Assembly: GCF_003315485.1 (NCBI RefSeq)
Contig: NZ_QNSE01000012.1
Coordinates: forward strand, 1 to 64,000
Direction of reading: 5' to 3'
Length of the DNA: 64,000 nucleotides
Origin: Marinomonas rhizomae
Lineage (GTDB): Bacteria > Pseudomonadota > Gammaproteobacteria > Pseudomonadales > Marinomonadaceae
Within the stretch, counting starts at the first letter, position 1. Each line of letters begins with the position of its first letter. Below are positions 29,097 through 38,724 of the stretch, piece by piece. Below the pieces are notes generated by a model. It did not search any database and had not been told where the DNA came from. It saw only the letters and a list, made by a program, of their open reading frames with translations. The translations under genes and the position numbers were made by a program.

Positions 29097-29906
29097 CTAT
29101 TTTGAAGCATCCGCTTTTGGAAAAGCATTCAGCTTGAAACCTGCAATGATTAGACCTGCACCAATTATCACCATAGGCAAAGACAGGAGCTGCCCTTCTG
29201 TCAACCAACCAAAAGCAAGGTAACCAATTTGTATATCTGGCTCGCGGACAAATTCTACTAAGATTCGGAAAATACCGTAGAGAAATAGGAACATACCGGA
29301 AACACAATAACGAGGTTTTGTTCTTTGCGAGAAGAACCACAGAATACAAAACAACGCGACACCTTCAAGTGCAAACTGATACAGCTGCGAAGGATGACGA
29401 ACAAGTTGCAAAGGATCATTAGGAAAAATCATCGCCCAAGGAACGTCTGTCGGCTTACCCCATAATTCACCGCCAATAAAATTACCTAAGCGCCCAGCCC
29501 CTAAACCAATAGGTACAAATGGCGCAAGAAAATCAGTTACATCAACAAGATGCTTATTATAGCGACGAGCGAAGAAGAACATTGCGACAATGACGCCTAA
29601 TAATCCTCCGTGAAAAGACATACCACCTTCCCAAATCCGCACGAGAATAAGTGGGTTATCAACAAATGCAGGAAACTGATAAAACAGAATATAACCAACT
29701 CGACCACCTAAAATGACACCAAGTGCACCATAAAATATAGCGTCACTCACCATTTCAGGCGTCCAAAGCCCGTTAGAGCGTTTGGCGCGATACATGCCGC
29801 ATAGGTAAGCTCCGGCAAAACCGATTAGGTACATAATACCGTACCAATGCACGGAAATTGGTCCTATTGATACGGCAATAGGATCAATGTCTGGATATGA
29901 AATCAT
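29097..29906 (-). CDS. lgt: Prolipoprotein diacylglyceryl transferase
   Basis: An inner-membrane enzyme that transfers diacylglycerol from phosphatidylglycerol to the lipobox cysteine of prolipoproteins. The 269-aa protein has about seven membrane helices. [11 protein letters not shown] holds the essential His, and [13 protein letters not shown] is the Lgt signature. It follows ptsP by 27 nt and is the last gene of the rppH-ptsP-lgt set, an arrangement shared with E. coli. Confidence 0.97.
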   Translation of the reverse strand: MISYPDIDPIAVSIGPISVHWYGIMYLIGFAGAYLCGMYRAKRSNGLWTPEMVSDAIFYGALGVILGGRVGYILFYQFPAFVDNPLILVRIWEGGMSFHGGLLGVIVAMFFFARRYNKHLVDVTDFLAPFVPIGLGAGRLGNFIGGELWGKPTDVPWAMIFPNDPLQLVRHPSQLYQFALEGVALFCILWFFSQRTKPRYCVSGMFLFLYGIFRILVEFVREPDIQIGYLAFGWLTEGQLLSLPMVIIGAGLIIAGFKLNAFPKADASK

Positions 29907-29933
29907 AATATTGAAGCAAACCTCTGGTAGGGA

Positions 29934-32222
29934 TTATTCCACATTCGTGGTTTTAGATGGTCGAATCAAACGCTCGATATTGGCTTCGCGCATGAGCCGT
30001 GTCATGGTCTGTGTGACCGCTTCGGCATGAGATAGTTTCATAACTTCGTTAAGCATAACCTGAGATTGTTCCATTGAAATGTTGCGAATCACCGCTTTTA
30101 CCTTTGGAAGACTAGTCGAACTCATCGATAATACGTCATATCCCATGGCCATCAACAAAATAGCCCCCATCGGATCACCAGCCATTTCACCACAAACGCT
30201 TAAACCGACACCTTCGTCTCTCACTTGATCCACAATACTAAGCAAGGCACGTAATACTGAAGGATGGAAAGAGTTATATAAATCTGCCACACGTGGATTA
30301 TTCCGGTCTACAGCTAGTAAATATTGCGTTAAATCGTTACTTCCTACGGATACAAAGTCGACTAATTCGGCCAGTTCTTTGACCTGATAAACCGCAGCAG
30401 GAATTTCAATCATGACACCAACCTGCGGCATTTTGACATCATAGCCTTCTTCTTTAACTTCAGCGTAACCCCGACGAATCAATGCCAAGGCCTCTTCCAC
30501 TTCTGCTACATTGGAGATCATAGGCAACATGATCTTAAGGTTATACAAGCCAGCACTGGCTTTTATCATGGCACGAATTTGCGCCATGAAGATTTCCAAA
30601 TGATCCAACGTGACTCGAATACCGCGCCAACCTAAGAAAGGATTCGCTTCATTTATCGGAAAATAAGGCAGCGCTTTATCACCACCAATATCCAAGGTCC
30701 GAACTGTTACAGGAGAAGGTGCAAAGCCTTCTAATTGCTGACGATAAATAATCACCTGTTCCGCTTCAGTAGGAAAACGGTCGCGTACCATGAAAGGCAC
30801 TTCCGTGCGATAAAGACCAATGCCTTCCGCACCACGATCCAATGAACGAGCGATATCTGCGGACAAGCCAGTGTTCACATATAAAGATAAACGATGGCCA
30901 TCAAGGGTTTCACAAGGTAAATCTTTAAGAGTCTCGTACTCTTCTTCTAACAGCCGTTCTTCATCAACAATTTGCTGATAGTTTTCAATTAAAGCCTCAG
31001 AAGGATAAGTGAAAACCTTCCCTAAATAACCGTCAACAATAAGGTCGACTTTATCCAATTGTGCATAAGGTAGATCTAAGGCTCCCATAACCGTCGGAAT
31101 ACCCATAGCACGAGCTAAAATTGCCACATGAGAGTTGCCCGACCCCATGACAGACACTAGCCCCTTGATCTTATCAATTGGGATTTCACCCAACATAGAT
31201 GCAGTGAGTTCCTCGCCGATAATAATAGAAGGCTCACTAAAGCGCTCTGCGACATTAGGAGCCTTTTCTTGAAGATGGGATAGAATACGACGACCAAGAT
31301 CACGGAGGTCTGATGCCCGCTCACGTAAATAAGGATCATCCATGCGGTTAAACTGCTGAATATGCGCCTGAATAACCTGCCTTAATGCTCCTTGTGCCCA
31401 CTGCCCTTCTTTGATTTTCCGGACAACTTCTCCAGCAATAGAGTTATCATCAAGAATTTTTAAATAGACATCAAAAAGCGCTTTTTCATCTTTAGAAAGG
31501 TGTTGACTGATACGGTTACTGGCTCGACGTATATCTTGCCTAACGGCGTCCAACGCTTGATAAAAGTCCTGAATCTCTTCATCAAAATCTGTCGTAATAC
31601 GATCGGGGATAACATCCAAATCCGCAGGGGGAAACACCACAACACCACGACCAATCGCGACACCAGAACTGCCTGGAATACCTTTGTAACGAAAGTCTGA
31701 TCCGCTCGGAATAACATTGGGATTGATGCTAGTAATTGCTCCTGTTGCTTCCGCATGGGCAATAACGCCGGCTAATTGCGCTGATAATGTAATAAGAAAG
31801 GCTTCTTCGCCTTCATCAAAACGACGTTTATCTTCATGCTGAACCACCAGCACGCCTAAAACTTGTCGATGATGGATGATAGGAACACCTAGAAAAGAAC
31901 GGTACCTTTCTTCACCAGAGCCCTTTAAATAATGGAAGGATGGGTGAACATGAGCATCTTCAAGGTTAACAGGTTCAGCCCTTCGACCAACCAAACTCAC
32001 CAAACCTTCATTCGCTTTTAGACTAACATTACCGGCAACATCGGCATTCAAACCACGAGTTGCCATCAAGATATATTCTTTAGTATTTTTATCTACCAAA
32101 TAAATAGAACACACCTCTGCGCGCATTGCTCTGCGGACACGACGGACGATAATATCCAGTGCCGCAGATAAAGACTGCGCGGCGGTCACCTCTTGGGTAA
32201 TACGTCTCAACAAACTTAGCAT
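29934..32222 (-). CDS. ptsP: PEP-protein phosphotransferase PtsP (EI-Ntr)
   Basis: First enzyme of the nitrogen-related phosphotransferase chain, which passes phosphate from PEP to NPr and EIIA-Ntr. An N-terminal GAF domain (about residues 15-155, glutamine-sensing in E. coli) precedes the EI domains. The phosphorylated His365 lies in GSGNSHVAILARAMG. The C-terminal PEP-binding barrel has GIGLYRTEVPFM and SVGSNDLTQYLLAVDR. The 762-aa length is usual. It lies 49 nt downstream of rppH. Confidence 0.96.
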   Translation of the reverse strand: MLSLLRRITQEVTAAQSLSAALDIIVRRVRRAMRAEVCSIYLVDKNTKEYILMATRGLNADVAGNVSLKANEGLVSLVGRRAEPVNLEDAHVHPSFHYLKGSGEERYRSFLGVPIIHHRQVLGVLVVQHEDKRRFDEGEEAFLITLSAQLAGVIAHAEATGAITSINPNVIPSGSDFRYKGIPGSSGVAIGRGVVVFPPADLDVIPDRITTDFDEEIQDFYQALDAVRQDIRRASNRISQHLSKDEKALFDVYLKILDDNSIAGEVVRKIKEGQWAQGALRQVIQAHIQQFNRMDDPYLRERASDLRDLGRRILSHLQEKAPNVAERFSEPSIIIGEELTASMLGEIPIDKIKGLVSVMGSGNSHVAILARAMGIPTVMGALDLPYAQLDKVDLIVDGYLGKVFTYPSEALIENYQQIVDEERLLEEEYETLKDLPCETLDGHRLSLYVNTGLSADIARSLDRGAEGIGLYRTEVPFMVRDRFPTEAEQVIIYRQQLEGFAPSPVTVRTLDIGGDKALPYFPINEANPFLGWRGIRVTLDHLEIFMAQIRAMIKASAGLYNLKIMLPMISNVAEVEEALALIRRGYAEVKEEGYDVKMPQVGVMIEIPAAVYQVKELAELVDFVSVGSNDLTQYLLAVDRNNPRVADLYNSFHPSVLRALLSIVDQVRDEGVGLSVCGEMAGDPMGAILLMAMGYDVLSMSSTSLPKVKAVIRNISMEQSQVMLNEVMKLSHAEAVTQTMTRLMREANIERLIRPSKTTNVE

Positions 32223-32271
32223 AGCTCTCCCATCAATCTATATAACCTCCAGCATCCAGTCACCAAGTTTA

Positions 32272-32757
32272 TCACTTTTCCAGTCGACGATGTGCGCAAG
32301 GAATAAGCTCTTTTAGAGCTCGTCGGTAAACATCTTTCTTAAACGCAACCACTTGGCCAAGCGGATACCAATAACTTACCCAACGCCAGCCATCAAATTC
32401 GGGAGCTTCGGTTCCATCCACACACACAGAAGCATCAGGACAGCGAATAGAAAGAAGAAACCATTTCTGCTTCTGCCCAATACATAAAGGCTTACTATTG
32501 TGTCTAAGCATGCGCTTTGGAAGACGATAACGCAGCCAACCACGAGTTTTACCAATTACTTCCACCTGATGAGGATCTAGGCCCACTTCTTCTTTAAGCT
32601 CTCGAAACAACGCTTCTTCAGGCGTCTCGTCGGATTTGATACCTCCTTGAGGAAACTGCCAAGCATTCTGCCCTACGCGCCTCGCCCAAAGAAGTTGGCC
32701 ACGCTCGTTCATCAGTATGATGCCCACATTCGGTCTGTATCCGTCTGCATCAATCAC
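32272..32757 (-). CDS. rppH: RNA pyrophosphohydrolase RppH
   Basis: A NUDIX enzyme that removes pyrophosphate from triphosphorylated mRNA 5' ends and so starts decay. The Nudix box [20 protein letters not shown] begins near residue 38, and WQFPQGGI and RYRLP are RppH hallmarks. The 161-aa protein starts at GTG with AAGGTGA 6-7 nt upstream. It is co-directional with ptsP and lgt, as in E. coli, and divergent from a HAD hydrolase gene. Confidence 0.96.
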   Translation of the reverse strand: MIDADGYRPNVGIILMNERGQLLWARRVGQNAWQFPQGGIKSDETPEEALFRELKEEVGLDPHQVEVIGKTRGWLRYRLPKRMLRHNSKPLCIGQKQKWFLLSIRCPDASVCVDGTEAPEFDGWRWVSYWYPLGQVVAFKKDVYRRALKELIPCAHRRLEK

Positions 32758-32892
32758 GAGCTATCACCTTTTAATATAAAAATAAATTAGTTTCATTGTT
32801 CCATAATTCCCCCATCCGCACAATTAAGACTACTGTTATTTCTTGTCTCCAAGGCTATAATTCGCGGACTTTAGAAGAATTGAGGACAGCTT

Positions 32893-33549
32893 GTGACACT
32901 CGCAATATTTGACTTAGACGGCACGTTATTAAACGGTGACAGTGATTACACTTGGGGACAATTTCTCGTTGAGAAAGGCTTAGTAAACAGCGAAGACTAC
33001 AAATTGGCCAATGACAAGTTCTTCGAAGAATACCAAGAGGGGACGCTAGACATTCATGAATACTTGGCATTTAGCTTAGAGCCATTAACCAAGTTTTCGA
33101 GAAAAGAGTTAACCAAACTACATAACACCTTCATGCAAGAAAAAATTCAGCCAATGATGCAAGAAAAAGCCGACGCTTTACTAAAGTATCATAAAGACCA
33201 AGGCCACTTTTTACTCATGATTACCGCGACCAACCAATTCGTTACTGGACCCATTGGCGATGCTTTGGGGATGGATCACATTATTGCGCCTGTGCCAGAA
33301 ATCATTAACGATCATTACACAGGCAAGATTGTGGGTGTACCAAGTTTCCAAGCAGGTAAAGTCACTCGCCTAAACGATTGGTTAGCAGAAACAGGTCACA
33401 CAATGGAAGGCAGCTATTTTTATAGTGATTCTCGTAATGATTTGCCACTACTAGAACTAGTCACACACCCAATTGCTGTTGATGCCGATGAGACATTAAC
33501 AAACATTGCCCAAGACCGTGGTTGGCAGCACATCTCATTAAGAGATTAA
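32893..33549 (+). CDS. HAD-IB family phosphatase (SerB-like)
   Basis: A 218-aa haloacid dehalogenase-type hydrolase. Motif I is FDLDGTLL (residues 6-13), motif II is MITATNQ, and motif IV is SDSRNDLPLL. The helical cap after motif I is of the small class typical of phosphoserine phosphatase relatives. The substrate is unknown; a SerB, histidinol-phosphatase or lipid-phosphate role is possible. The start is GTG, with GAGGA well placed upstream. A HAD gene next to rppH also occurs in Pseudomonas. Confidence 0.88.
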   Translation: MTLAIFDLDGTLLNGDSDYTWGQFLVEKGLVNSEDYKLANDKFFEEYQEGTLDIHEYLAFSLEPLTKFSRKELTKLHNTFMQEKIQPMMQEKADALLKYHKDQGHFLLMITATNQFVTGPIGDALGMDHIIAPVPEIINDHYTGKIVGVPSFQAGKVTRLNDWLAETGHTMEGSYFYSDSRNDLPLLELVTHPIAVDADETLTNIAQDRGWQHISLRD

Positions 33550-33570
33550 TCAACAAAGCGATAGCAATAT

Positions 33571-33609
33571 AAAAAAGCGCAGCCAGAATCAGATCTGACA
33601 GCGCTTTTT
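33571..33609. terminator. Terminator between the HAD gene and rlmI
   Basis: Outer stem AAAAAGCGC/GCGCTTTTT encloses an inner element with CAGA/TCTG pairing. T-tracts occur on both strands, so it can serve both converging genes. Confidence 0.7.
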
Positions 33610-33637
33610 ACCACGAAATCATATAAACAAAATGAGT

Positions 33638-34834
33638 TTATAAACCCATATTATTATGAATACGATAAAACATTGCTTTTAGGTATTCTGTTTCCTCAAT
33701 CGCAGGATGCACTGGATGATCTGGTGCTTGCGTTCCACGATATATTAACTGTGAAAAACGCTCTAGCTGACGACTATTACTACGAATAATATCGTGTAAT
33801 CGACCCGTTTCGAGGTGCATAGAACACGACCCTGAAACCAGAATCCCCCCCTTTGCAACTAAACGCATCGCTAGTTGGTTAGCACGATGATAAGCGCCTT
33901 CGCCTGCTTTAATATCTTTTCGACGAGCAATAAAGGCCGGAGGATCCATAACCACCACGTCGAAGCGTTCTTTGTCTTCAATCAAAGACTGCATCGCTTC
34001 AAATGCATCACCATGCATCAAGTTAGAACCCCCTTCATATTGGTTCAACTTAAGGTTTTCATCCACATGACTTAACGCACTCTCAGACGCATCAATAAAG
34101 GTAACGTCTGTTGCCCCAGCCGAGGCCGCTTGAACACCCCAACCACCAATATAAGAGAACACGTCTAAGACGCGTTTGCCATCACAATAACCTTGCATGG
34201 TTTTACGGTTTTCGCGATGATCATAGAACCAACCTGTTTTTTGGCCATCCCAAACAGGCGCTTGGAATAACACACCGTTTTCTTGTAGAAAAACCAATTC
34301 TGGGACAGTACCGAAAGCTTCCTCGACATAGGTCTCAAGACCTTCAATTTGACGCATCTTGCCATCATTTTTCATCAAAATAGCGGATGGTTTCAGCACA
34401 TCTTGCAAAGCTTCAACGATTTCATTTTTCACTCGCTCCATGCCTGCCGTCGAAATCTGCACAACCAAAATATCGGCAAAGCGATCAACAACCAAACCAG
34501 ACAAGCCATCGGAGTCACCAAAAACAAGGCGATAATATGGCGCAGGGTAAGTAAGCTCGCGCAAAGATAAAGCAATCTTTATACGATGAACTAAGGTCGA
34601 TTTATTTAAAAAGGTATCCTTACTTCGGCTCACCAAGCGACCACAGATCAATGTATTAGGATTGATTGTCGCAATCCCAAGAGGTTTACCTTGAGCTGTT
34701 TCGACAACAACCTGATCCCCTGGAGTGAATTGCTTTAATGGCGTCGCAGAGGTATCTACCTCATTACTGTATATCCATTGATGTCCAGCCCTTAAACGGC
34801 GATCAGCTTGACCTTTTAGTCGAATAACACTCAA
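33638..34834 (-). CDS. rlmI: 23S rRNA (cytosine-1962-C5)-methyltransferase RlmI
   Basis: A SAM-dependent methyltransferase with an N-terminal PUA domain (GHQWIYSNEV onward, about residues 1-75) and a Rossmann methyltransferase domain. VLDVFSYIGGWGVQAA is the SAM site, and VVMDPPAF precedes the C-terminal catalytic region. The start is uncertain. TTG at 34834 is favoured because AAGGTG lies 6 nt upstream; a GTG at 34843 would add three residues but overlaps that Shine-Dalgarno. Length is about 398 aa, as in the family. It is convergent with the HAD gene. Confidence 0.92.
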   Translation of the reverse strand: MSVIRLKGQADRRLRAGHQWIYSNEVDTSATPLKQFTPGDQVVVETAQGKPLGIATINPNTLICGRLVSRSKDTFLNKSTLVHRIKIALSLRELTYPAPYYRLVFGDSDGLSGLVVDRFADILVVQISTAGMERVKNEIVEALQDVLKPSAILMKNDGKMRQIEGLETYVEEAFGTVPELVFLQENGVLFQAPVWDGQKTGWFYDHRENRKTMQGYCDGKRVLDVFSYIGGWGVQAASAGATDVTFIDASESALSHVDENLKLNQYEGGSNLMHGDAFEAMQSLIEDKERFDVVVMDPPAFIARRKDIKAGEGAYHRANQLAMRLVAKGGILVSGSCSMHLETGRLHDIIRSNSRQLERFSQLIYRGTQAPDHPVHPAIEETEYLKAMFYRIHNNMGL

Positions 34835-34937
34835 AATTTTCACCTTGTATATTTAAAAAACGCTATTATAAAGACTCTTGATTCAATTGCTACGAATTAC
34901 GTGGCAGTATAGTTACTTGCCTTAAAGAAGTGTGTCC

Positions 34938-35804
34938 ATGTCATCTACATTAAATGAAAATCAGCTTAAACTCATCTTGCAAGGCATTAGCATTCCAACA
35001 CAACCGCAGGTAATGGTGGATCTACACATGGAACAAGCCATGCCGGATCCTGACATGGATCGTATATCGGAAATTATTTCACAAGATGTGAGCCTTTCGG
35101 CGGCCGTGTTAAAATTGGTCAACTCTGCGTCTTTTAATTTACCTAAAAAAATTGCCTCCATTCAGCAAGCCGTGATCTTACTTGGTCCAAATAGTGTCAC
35201 GAATATTGTTAATGGACTTGCAGTAAAAAGCGAATTGTCTGACGAAGCAATACAATCACTGCACAGTTTTTGGGACACAGCCAACGATATAGCAGCAATT
35301 TGCTCAAGCTTAGCAAACCAACTTGGTTTTAAATATCAAGATGAATGCTATGCATTAGGGCTTTTTCATAACGCTGGAATGCCTTTGATGCTAAAGCGTT
35401 TTGATGGTTACCAAGAGGTGTTAAAACAAGGCTATCAAGATCCAAAATTCAACCTAACCGACGTTGAGAACCAAGCCTTTAAAACCAACCATTCCGTTGT
35501 CGGTTATTATTTGGCAAAGTCATGGGGATTACCTAAAAGCTGCTGTGCGGTCATCGCTAAACACCACCGCGTCGACTACCTATTTCGCCACAGAGTACCA
35601 GGCGACTCTATCAACCTAACCTTCGCTTCCATTTTAAAAATGGCCGAGCACATAGCATCCACTTTCAGGCACATAGGTGGGGCAAATGAAGACTATGAAT
35701 GGAAAAAAACAGGCCATTACGTTCTGGATCATTTAGAACTGACTGAATACGATTTCGAAGGCATGATTGAAGTATGCCACGAGCAAGGGATAGGAACGGT
35801 TTAA
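34938..35804 (+). CDS. HDOD domain protein
   Basis: A 288-aa single HDOD-domain protein. The core is recognisable in SQDVSLSAAVLKLVNSASFN, then SIQQAVILLGPNSVTNIV and ALGLFHNAGMPLML. The HD catalytic pair is not conserved as an HD motif, so it is taken as a signalling scaffold rather than a phosphodiesterase. ATG at 34938 is used, with AAAGAAG upstream; a GTG 6 nt earlier is possible. It is divergent from rlmI. Related proteins in Pseudomonas and Vibrio affect stress, motility or c-di-GMP responses, but no target can be named here. Confidence 0.85.
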   Translation: MSSTLNENQLKLILQGISIPTQPQVMVDLHMEQAMPDPDMDRISEIISQDVSLSAAVLKLVNSASFNLPKKIASIQQAVILLGPNSVTNIVNGLAVKSELSDEAIQSLHSFWDTANDIAAICSSLANQLGFKYQDECYALGLFHNAGMPLMLKRFDGYQEVLKQGYQDPKFNLTDVENQAFKTNHSVVGYYLAKSWGLPKSCCAVIAKHHRVDYLFRHRVPGDSINLTFASILKMAEHIASTFRHIGGANEDYEWKKTGHYVLDHLELTEYDFEGMIEVCHEQGIGTV

Positions 35805-35842
35805 CACTTTTATTAGTGTTATTTTATCAGCAAGTAGCCATA

Positions 35843-35886
35843 AAAAATGTCCAAGTAATTTATAAGAAAACCACTTGGGCATTTTT
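35843..35886. terminator. Terminator between the HDOD gene and fbpC
   Basis: A 14-bp stem AAAAATGTCCAAGT/ACTTGGGCATTTTT with one U-G pair and a T-rich tail on the plus strand. The converging fbp operon may use it too. Confidence 0.8.
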
Positions 35887-35912
35887 ATTTATAAGCCTTT
35901 CCTAATATCCCT

Positions 35913-36980
35913 CTAACGCGGAAACATCACAAGATGATCTAAATGAACGCTCAGGCCGATTTCCTGACCAACAGAATGATTATGATGAGAAGAAGCAAAA
36001 CAATAGATTACTTTGCCAGAAGACAGTTTCACGCGGTATAAAAAGTGCGACCCACGAAACCATTTACTCACAATCACACCAACAAACTCACTAGTATCAT
36101 CATGCAAAATATCATCAGGTCGAACCAACAAATCCACTTCAGTGTTATCAGCGAAGCCATGATCTAAATCACCACGAATATTACCTAAGGCAGAATGCAC
36201 ACAATCTGGCCCACAAACCTTTGCACTCAAAAAATCACCATGACCAATAAAACTGGCTACAAAACGTGTTTCCGGACGATGATAAATTTGATATGGAGAA
36301 CCAGTTTGATGAATCACTCCTTCGCTCATCACCGACACTTGATCCGCCATGGCGAATGCTTCCATCTGATCATGAGTAACTAATAGCGCGCTCATCTTTT
36401 CATGCTGCAATATGGCACGTATATCGGGCACTAGCTCTTCTCTCAACTTGGCATCCAGTCCAGAAAAAGGCTCATCCATCAATAATAATTTAGGCTTAGG
36501 AGCAATCGCGCGTGCCAGAGCAACGCGTTGCTGTTGCCCACCAGAGAGAGAGTGCGGATAGCGAGATTCAAACCCAGACAATCCAACTAGGCTTAATAAA
36601 TAAATAACACGTTCCTGCGCCGCCTCTTTAGGCCAAGCAGATAAGCCAAAAGCAATATTCTGTGCAATGGTAAGATGCGGAAACAAGGCAATATCTTGAA
36701 ACACCATACCGATAAAACGATGCTCAGGATTAACACTGCGTGAAGGACTTGAAATCACTTCACCATCAATATTTATCTCGCCCGTCATCAAAGATTCAAA
36801 GCCAGCGATTGCACGCAATAGCGTTGATTTACCGCAACCGCTAGGCCCAAGCAAACAACCTATCTGGCCTTCTAACAGCTTGAAGGAAGCATTTTTGACA
36901 ACCACATTACCATCGTAACCAACCGAAACATCGGCCAGCGTCATTTCTTTCAATAGTTTATGTGGAGGTAACGATGACAT
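35913..36980 (-). CDS. fbpC: Ferric iron ABC transporter, ATP-binding subunit
   Basis: The ATPase that powers ferric iron import with FbpA and FbpB. Walker A is LLGPSGCGKST, the signature is LSGGQQQRVALARA and Walker B is LLLMDEPFSGLD. A C-terminal regulatory/TOBE domain (LLVRPDDIL onward) follows. ATG at 36980 is chosen (AGGA 6 nt upstream), giving 355 aa; a TTG 6 nt earlier is unlikely. It lies 24 nt after the permease gene and ends the operon. Specificity for iron is inferred from the partner binding protein. Confidence 0.92.
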   Translation of the reverse strand: MSSLPPHKLLKEMTLADVSVGYDGNVVVKNASFKLLEGQIGCLLGPSGCGKSTLLRAIAGFESLMTGEINIDGEVISSPSRSVNPEHRFIGMVFQDIALFPHLTIAQNIAFGLSAWPKEAAQERVIYLLSLVGLSGFESRYPHSLSGGQQQRVALARAIAPKPKLLLMDEPFSGLDAKLREELVPDIRAILQHEKMSALLVTHDQMEAFAMADQVSVMSEGVIHQTGSPYQIYHRPETRFVASFIGHGDFLSAKVCGPDCVHSALGNIRGDLDHGFADNTEVDLLVRPDDILHDDTSEFVGVIVSKWFRGSHFLYRVKLSSGKVIYCFASSHHNHSVGQEIGLSVHLDHLVMFPR

Positions 36981-37004
36981 ATGCAATCCTATTTTTAATA
37001 AACT

Positions 37005-38669
37005 TTATTTAGCGCTGTCAGTGCGGGATGAAATGGAACGACTCAACAAAATTACTGGCACCAACCCTACCAGCACTATCATTAACGAAGCAGGAGCGGC
37101 GTCAACAAGACGTTCATCTGACGCTAGCTCAAAAGCTCTTACTGCCAACGTATTAAAATTAAAGGGACGTAATACCAAAGTAGCTGGCAATTCTTTTAGC
37201 ACATCGACAAAGACAATTAATATGGCCGTTAAGACCGAACCTTTTAATAGCGGAATATGAATACGCGTTAATACTTTAAAAGGCGACATACCAAGCGAGC
37301 GCCCTGCCATGTCCATACTAGGCTTAATCTTTCCAAGACCATTTTGTACCGCACCTAAAGACACCGCCATAAAACGAACCGTGTAGGCAAACAACAGTGC
37401 GACTAATGTGCCTGAAAAAATAAGGCCTACTCTTTCATCGCTGTAATGCTTAACCAAGTCAATAATTCGATGATCTAGCCAAGCCAACGGAACAATAGTA
37501 CCAATGGCAATAATTGTCCCTGGTAAGGCATAACCTAAACCGGCAATCCCAACCGATGCTCTGACCGCTTTACCATTATTCAAACGAATCGCATAACTCA
37601 GAACCAAAGCTAAACTCACTACAATTAAAGAGGCCATCGCAGCAAGATAAAAAGAATTCCACGCCAATTGAATAAAGTTTGCTCCCGGCATTTCGGCTTT
37701 AAATACCGCCCAATACGCTAACACGCTGACAGGAATAAGAAAGCCAACAATAATAGGTAATAAACAAAAAATACAAGCAAATAATCCACGTCCACGGCTT
37801 AAAATCATACGTCGATTACTGGCCTTTTTTAAACCAGATGCATGATAACGAATACGATGTCGTGAATATCGTTCAAGCAGAATCAATACAGCTACAAACA
37901 TCAGCAAAACGCCTGCTAACTGAGAAGCAGCCGCCACATCACCAAAGCCATAAAAAGTTCGTAAAATCCCCGTGGTGAAGGTGTTTACGCTGAAATATTG
38001 CACCGTGCCATAGTCTGCTAATGTTTCCATAAGCGCCAGCGTCAGGCCTGTGACAATCGCGGGACGAGCAAGAGGAAGAGCCAGTTTGAAGAATACAGCT
38101 CGGCCGGAATAGCCAAGTGTCCGGCTGACTTCTAAAGTGTTCTCAGATTGCTCTAAAAAAGCAGCTCGACTCATCAAATACACATAAGGATAAAGTACCA
38201 AAGTCAACATAGCGATGGCACCACCAAGTGAGCGTATTTCAAAGAACCAGTATTCACCATATCGCCAACCAGTTAGCTCACGAATAAAGCTTTGCACTGG
38301 GCCAGCAAAATCCAACACACCAGTGTAGGTATAAGCAATAATATAAGCGGGCACCGCCATAGGTAACAGTAAAGCCCAAGAAAGGAAGGTACGGCCAGGA
38401 AAATCGCACATGCTTGTCAACCAAGCACAAGGCACACCAATAATAAGCACGCCAACGCCAACGCCAAGCATTAACAACAATGAGTTCGAAATGTATTCTG
38501 CTAATACCGTCTGATAAAGGTGTTTCCACACTTCACCGTTACCAATCAGAACATTAACCAGAACAACTAAAATGGGTAATGCCAAAATGGCAGCAATAAA
38601 CATTGCCGCCACCTTTAACCAATCCCACTTAGACTTACTTGCTAAACTCGAGCGAGCTAAATTTGCCAT
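37005..38669 (-). CDS. fbpB: Ferric iron ABC transporter, permease (fused two-domain)
   Basis: A 554-aa inner-membrane permease made of two fused halves of about six helices each, the layout of FbpB/SfuB iron permeases. Each half carries an EAA-type ATPase contact loop: LEVSRTLGYSGRAVFFKLALP in the first and MDMAGRSLGMSPFKVLTRIH in the second. It lies 55 nt downstream of the binding-protein gene. No truncation is seen. Confidence 0.93.
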   Translation of the reverse strand: MANLARSSLASKSKWDWLKVAAMFIAAILALPILVVLVNVLIGNGEVWKHLYQTVLAEYISNSLLLMLGVGVGVLIIGVPCAWLTSMCDFPGRTFLSWALLLPMAVPAYIIAYTYTGVLDFAGPVQSFIRELTGWRYGEYWFFEIRSLGGAIAMLTLVLYPYVYLMSRAAFLEQSENTLEVSRTLGYSGRAVFFKLALPLARPAIVTGLTLALMETLADYGTVQYFSVNTFTTGILRTFYGFGDVAAASQLAGVLLMFVAVLILLERYSRHRIRYHASGLKKASNRRMILSRGRGLFACIFCLLPIIVGFLIPVSVLAYWAVFKAEMPGANFIQLAWNSFYLAAMASLIVVSLALVLSYAIRLNNGKAVRASVGIAGLGYALPGTIIAIGTIVPLAWLDHRIIDLVKHYSDERVGLIFSGTLVALLFAYTVRFMAVSLGAVQNGLGKIKPSMDMAGRSLGMSPFKVLTRIHIPLLKGSVLTAILIVFVDVLKELPATLVLRPFNFNTLAVRAFELASDERLVDAAPASLMIVLVGLVPVILLSRSISSRTDSAK

Positions 38670-38724
38670 TAATCATCAAAAACCATGTCAGAAAGCTCAT
38701 TATACGGAGCCGATGTCAAAAAAA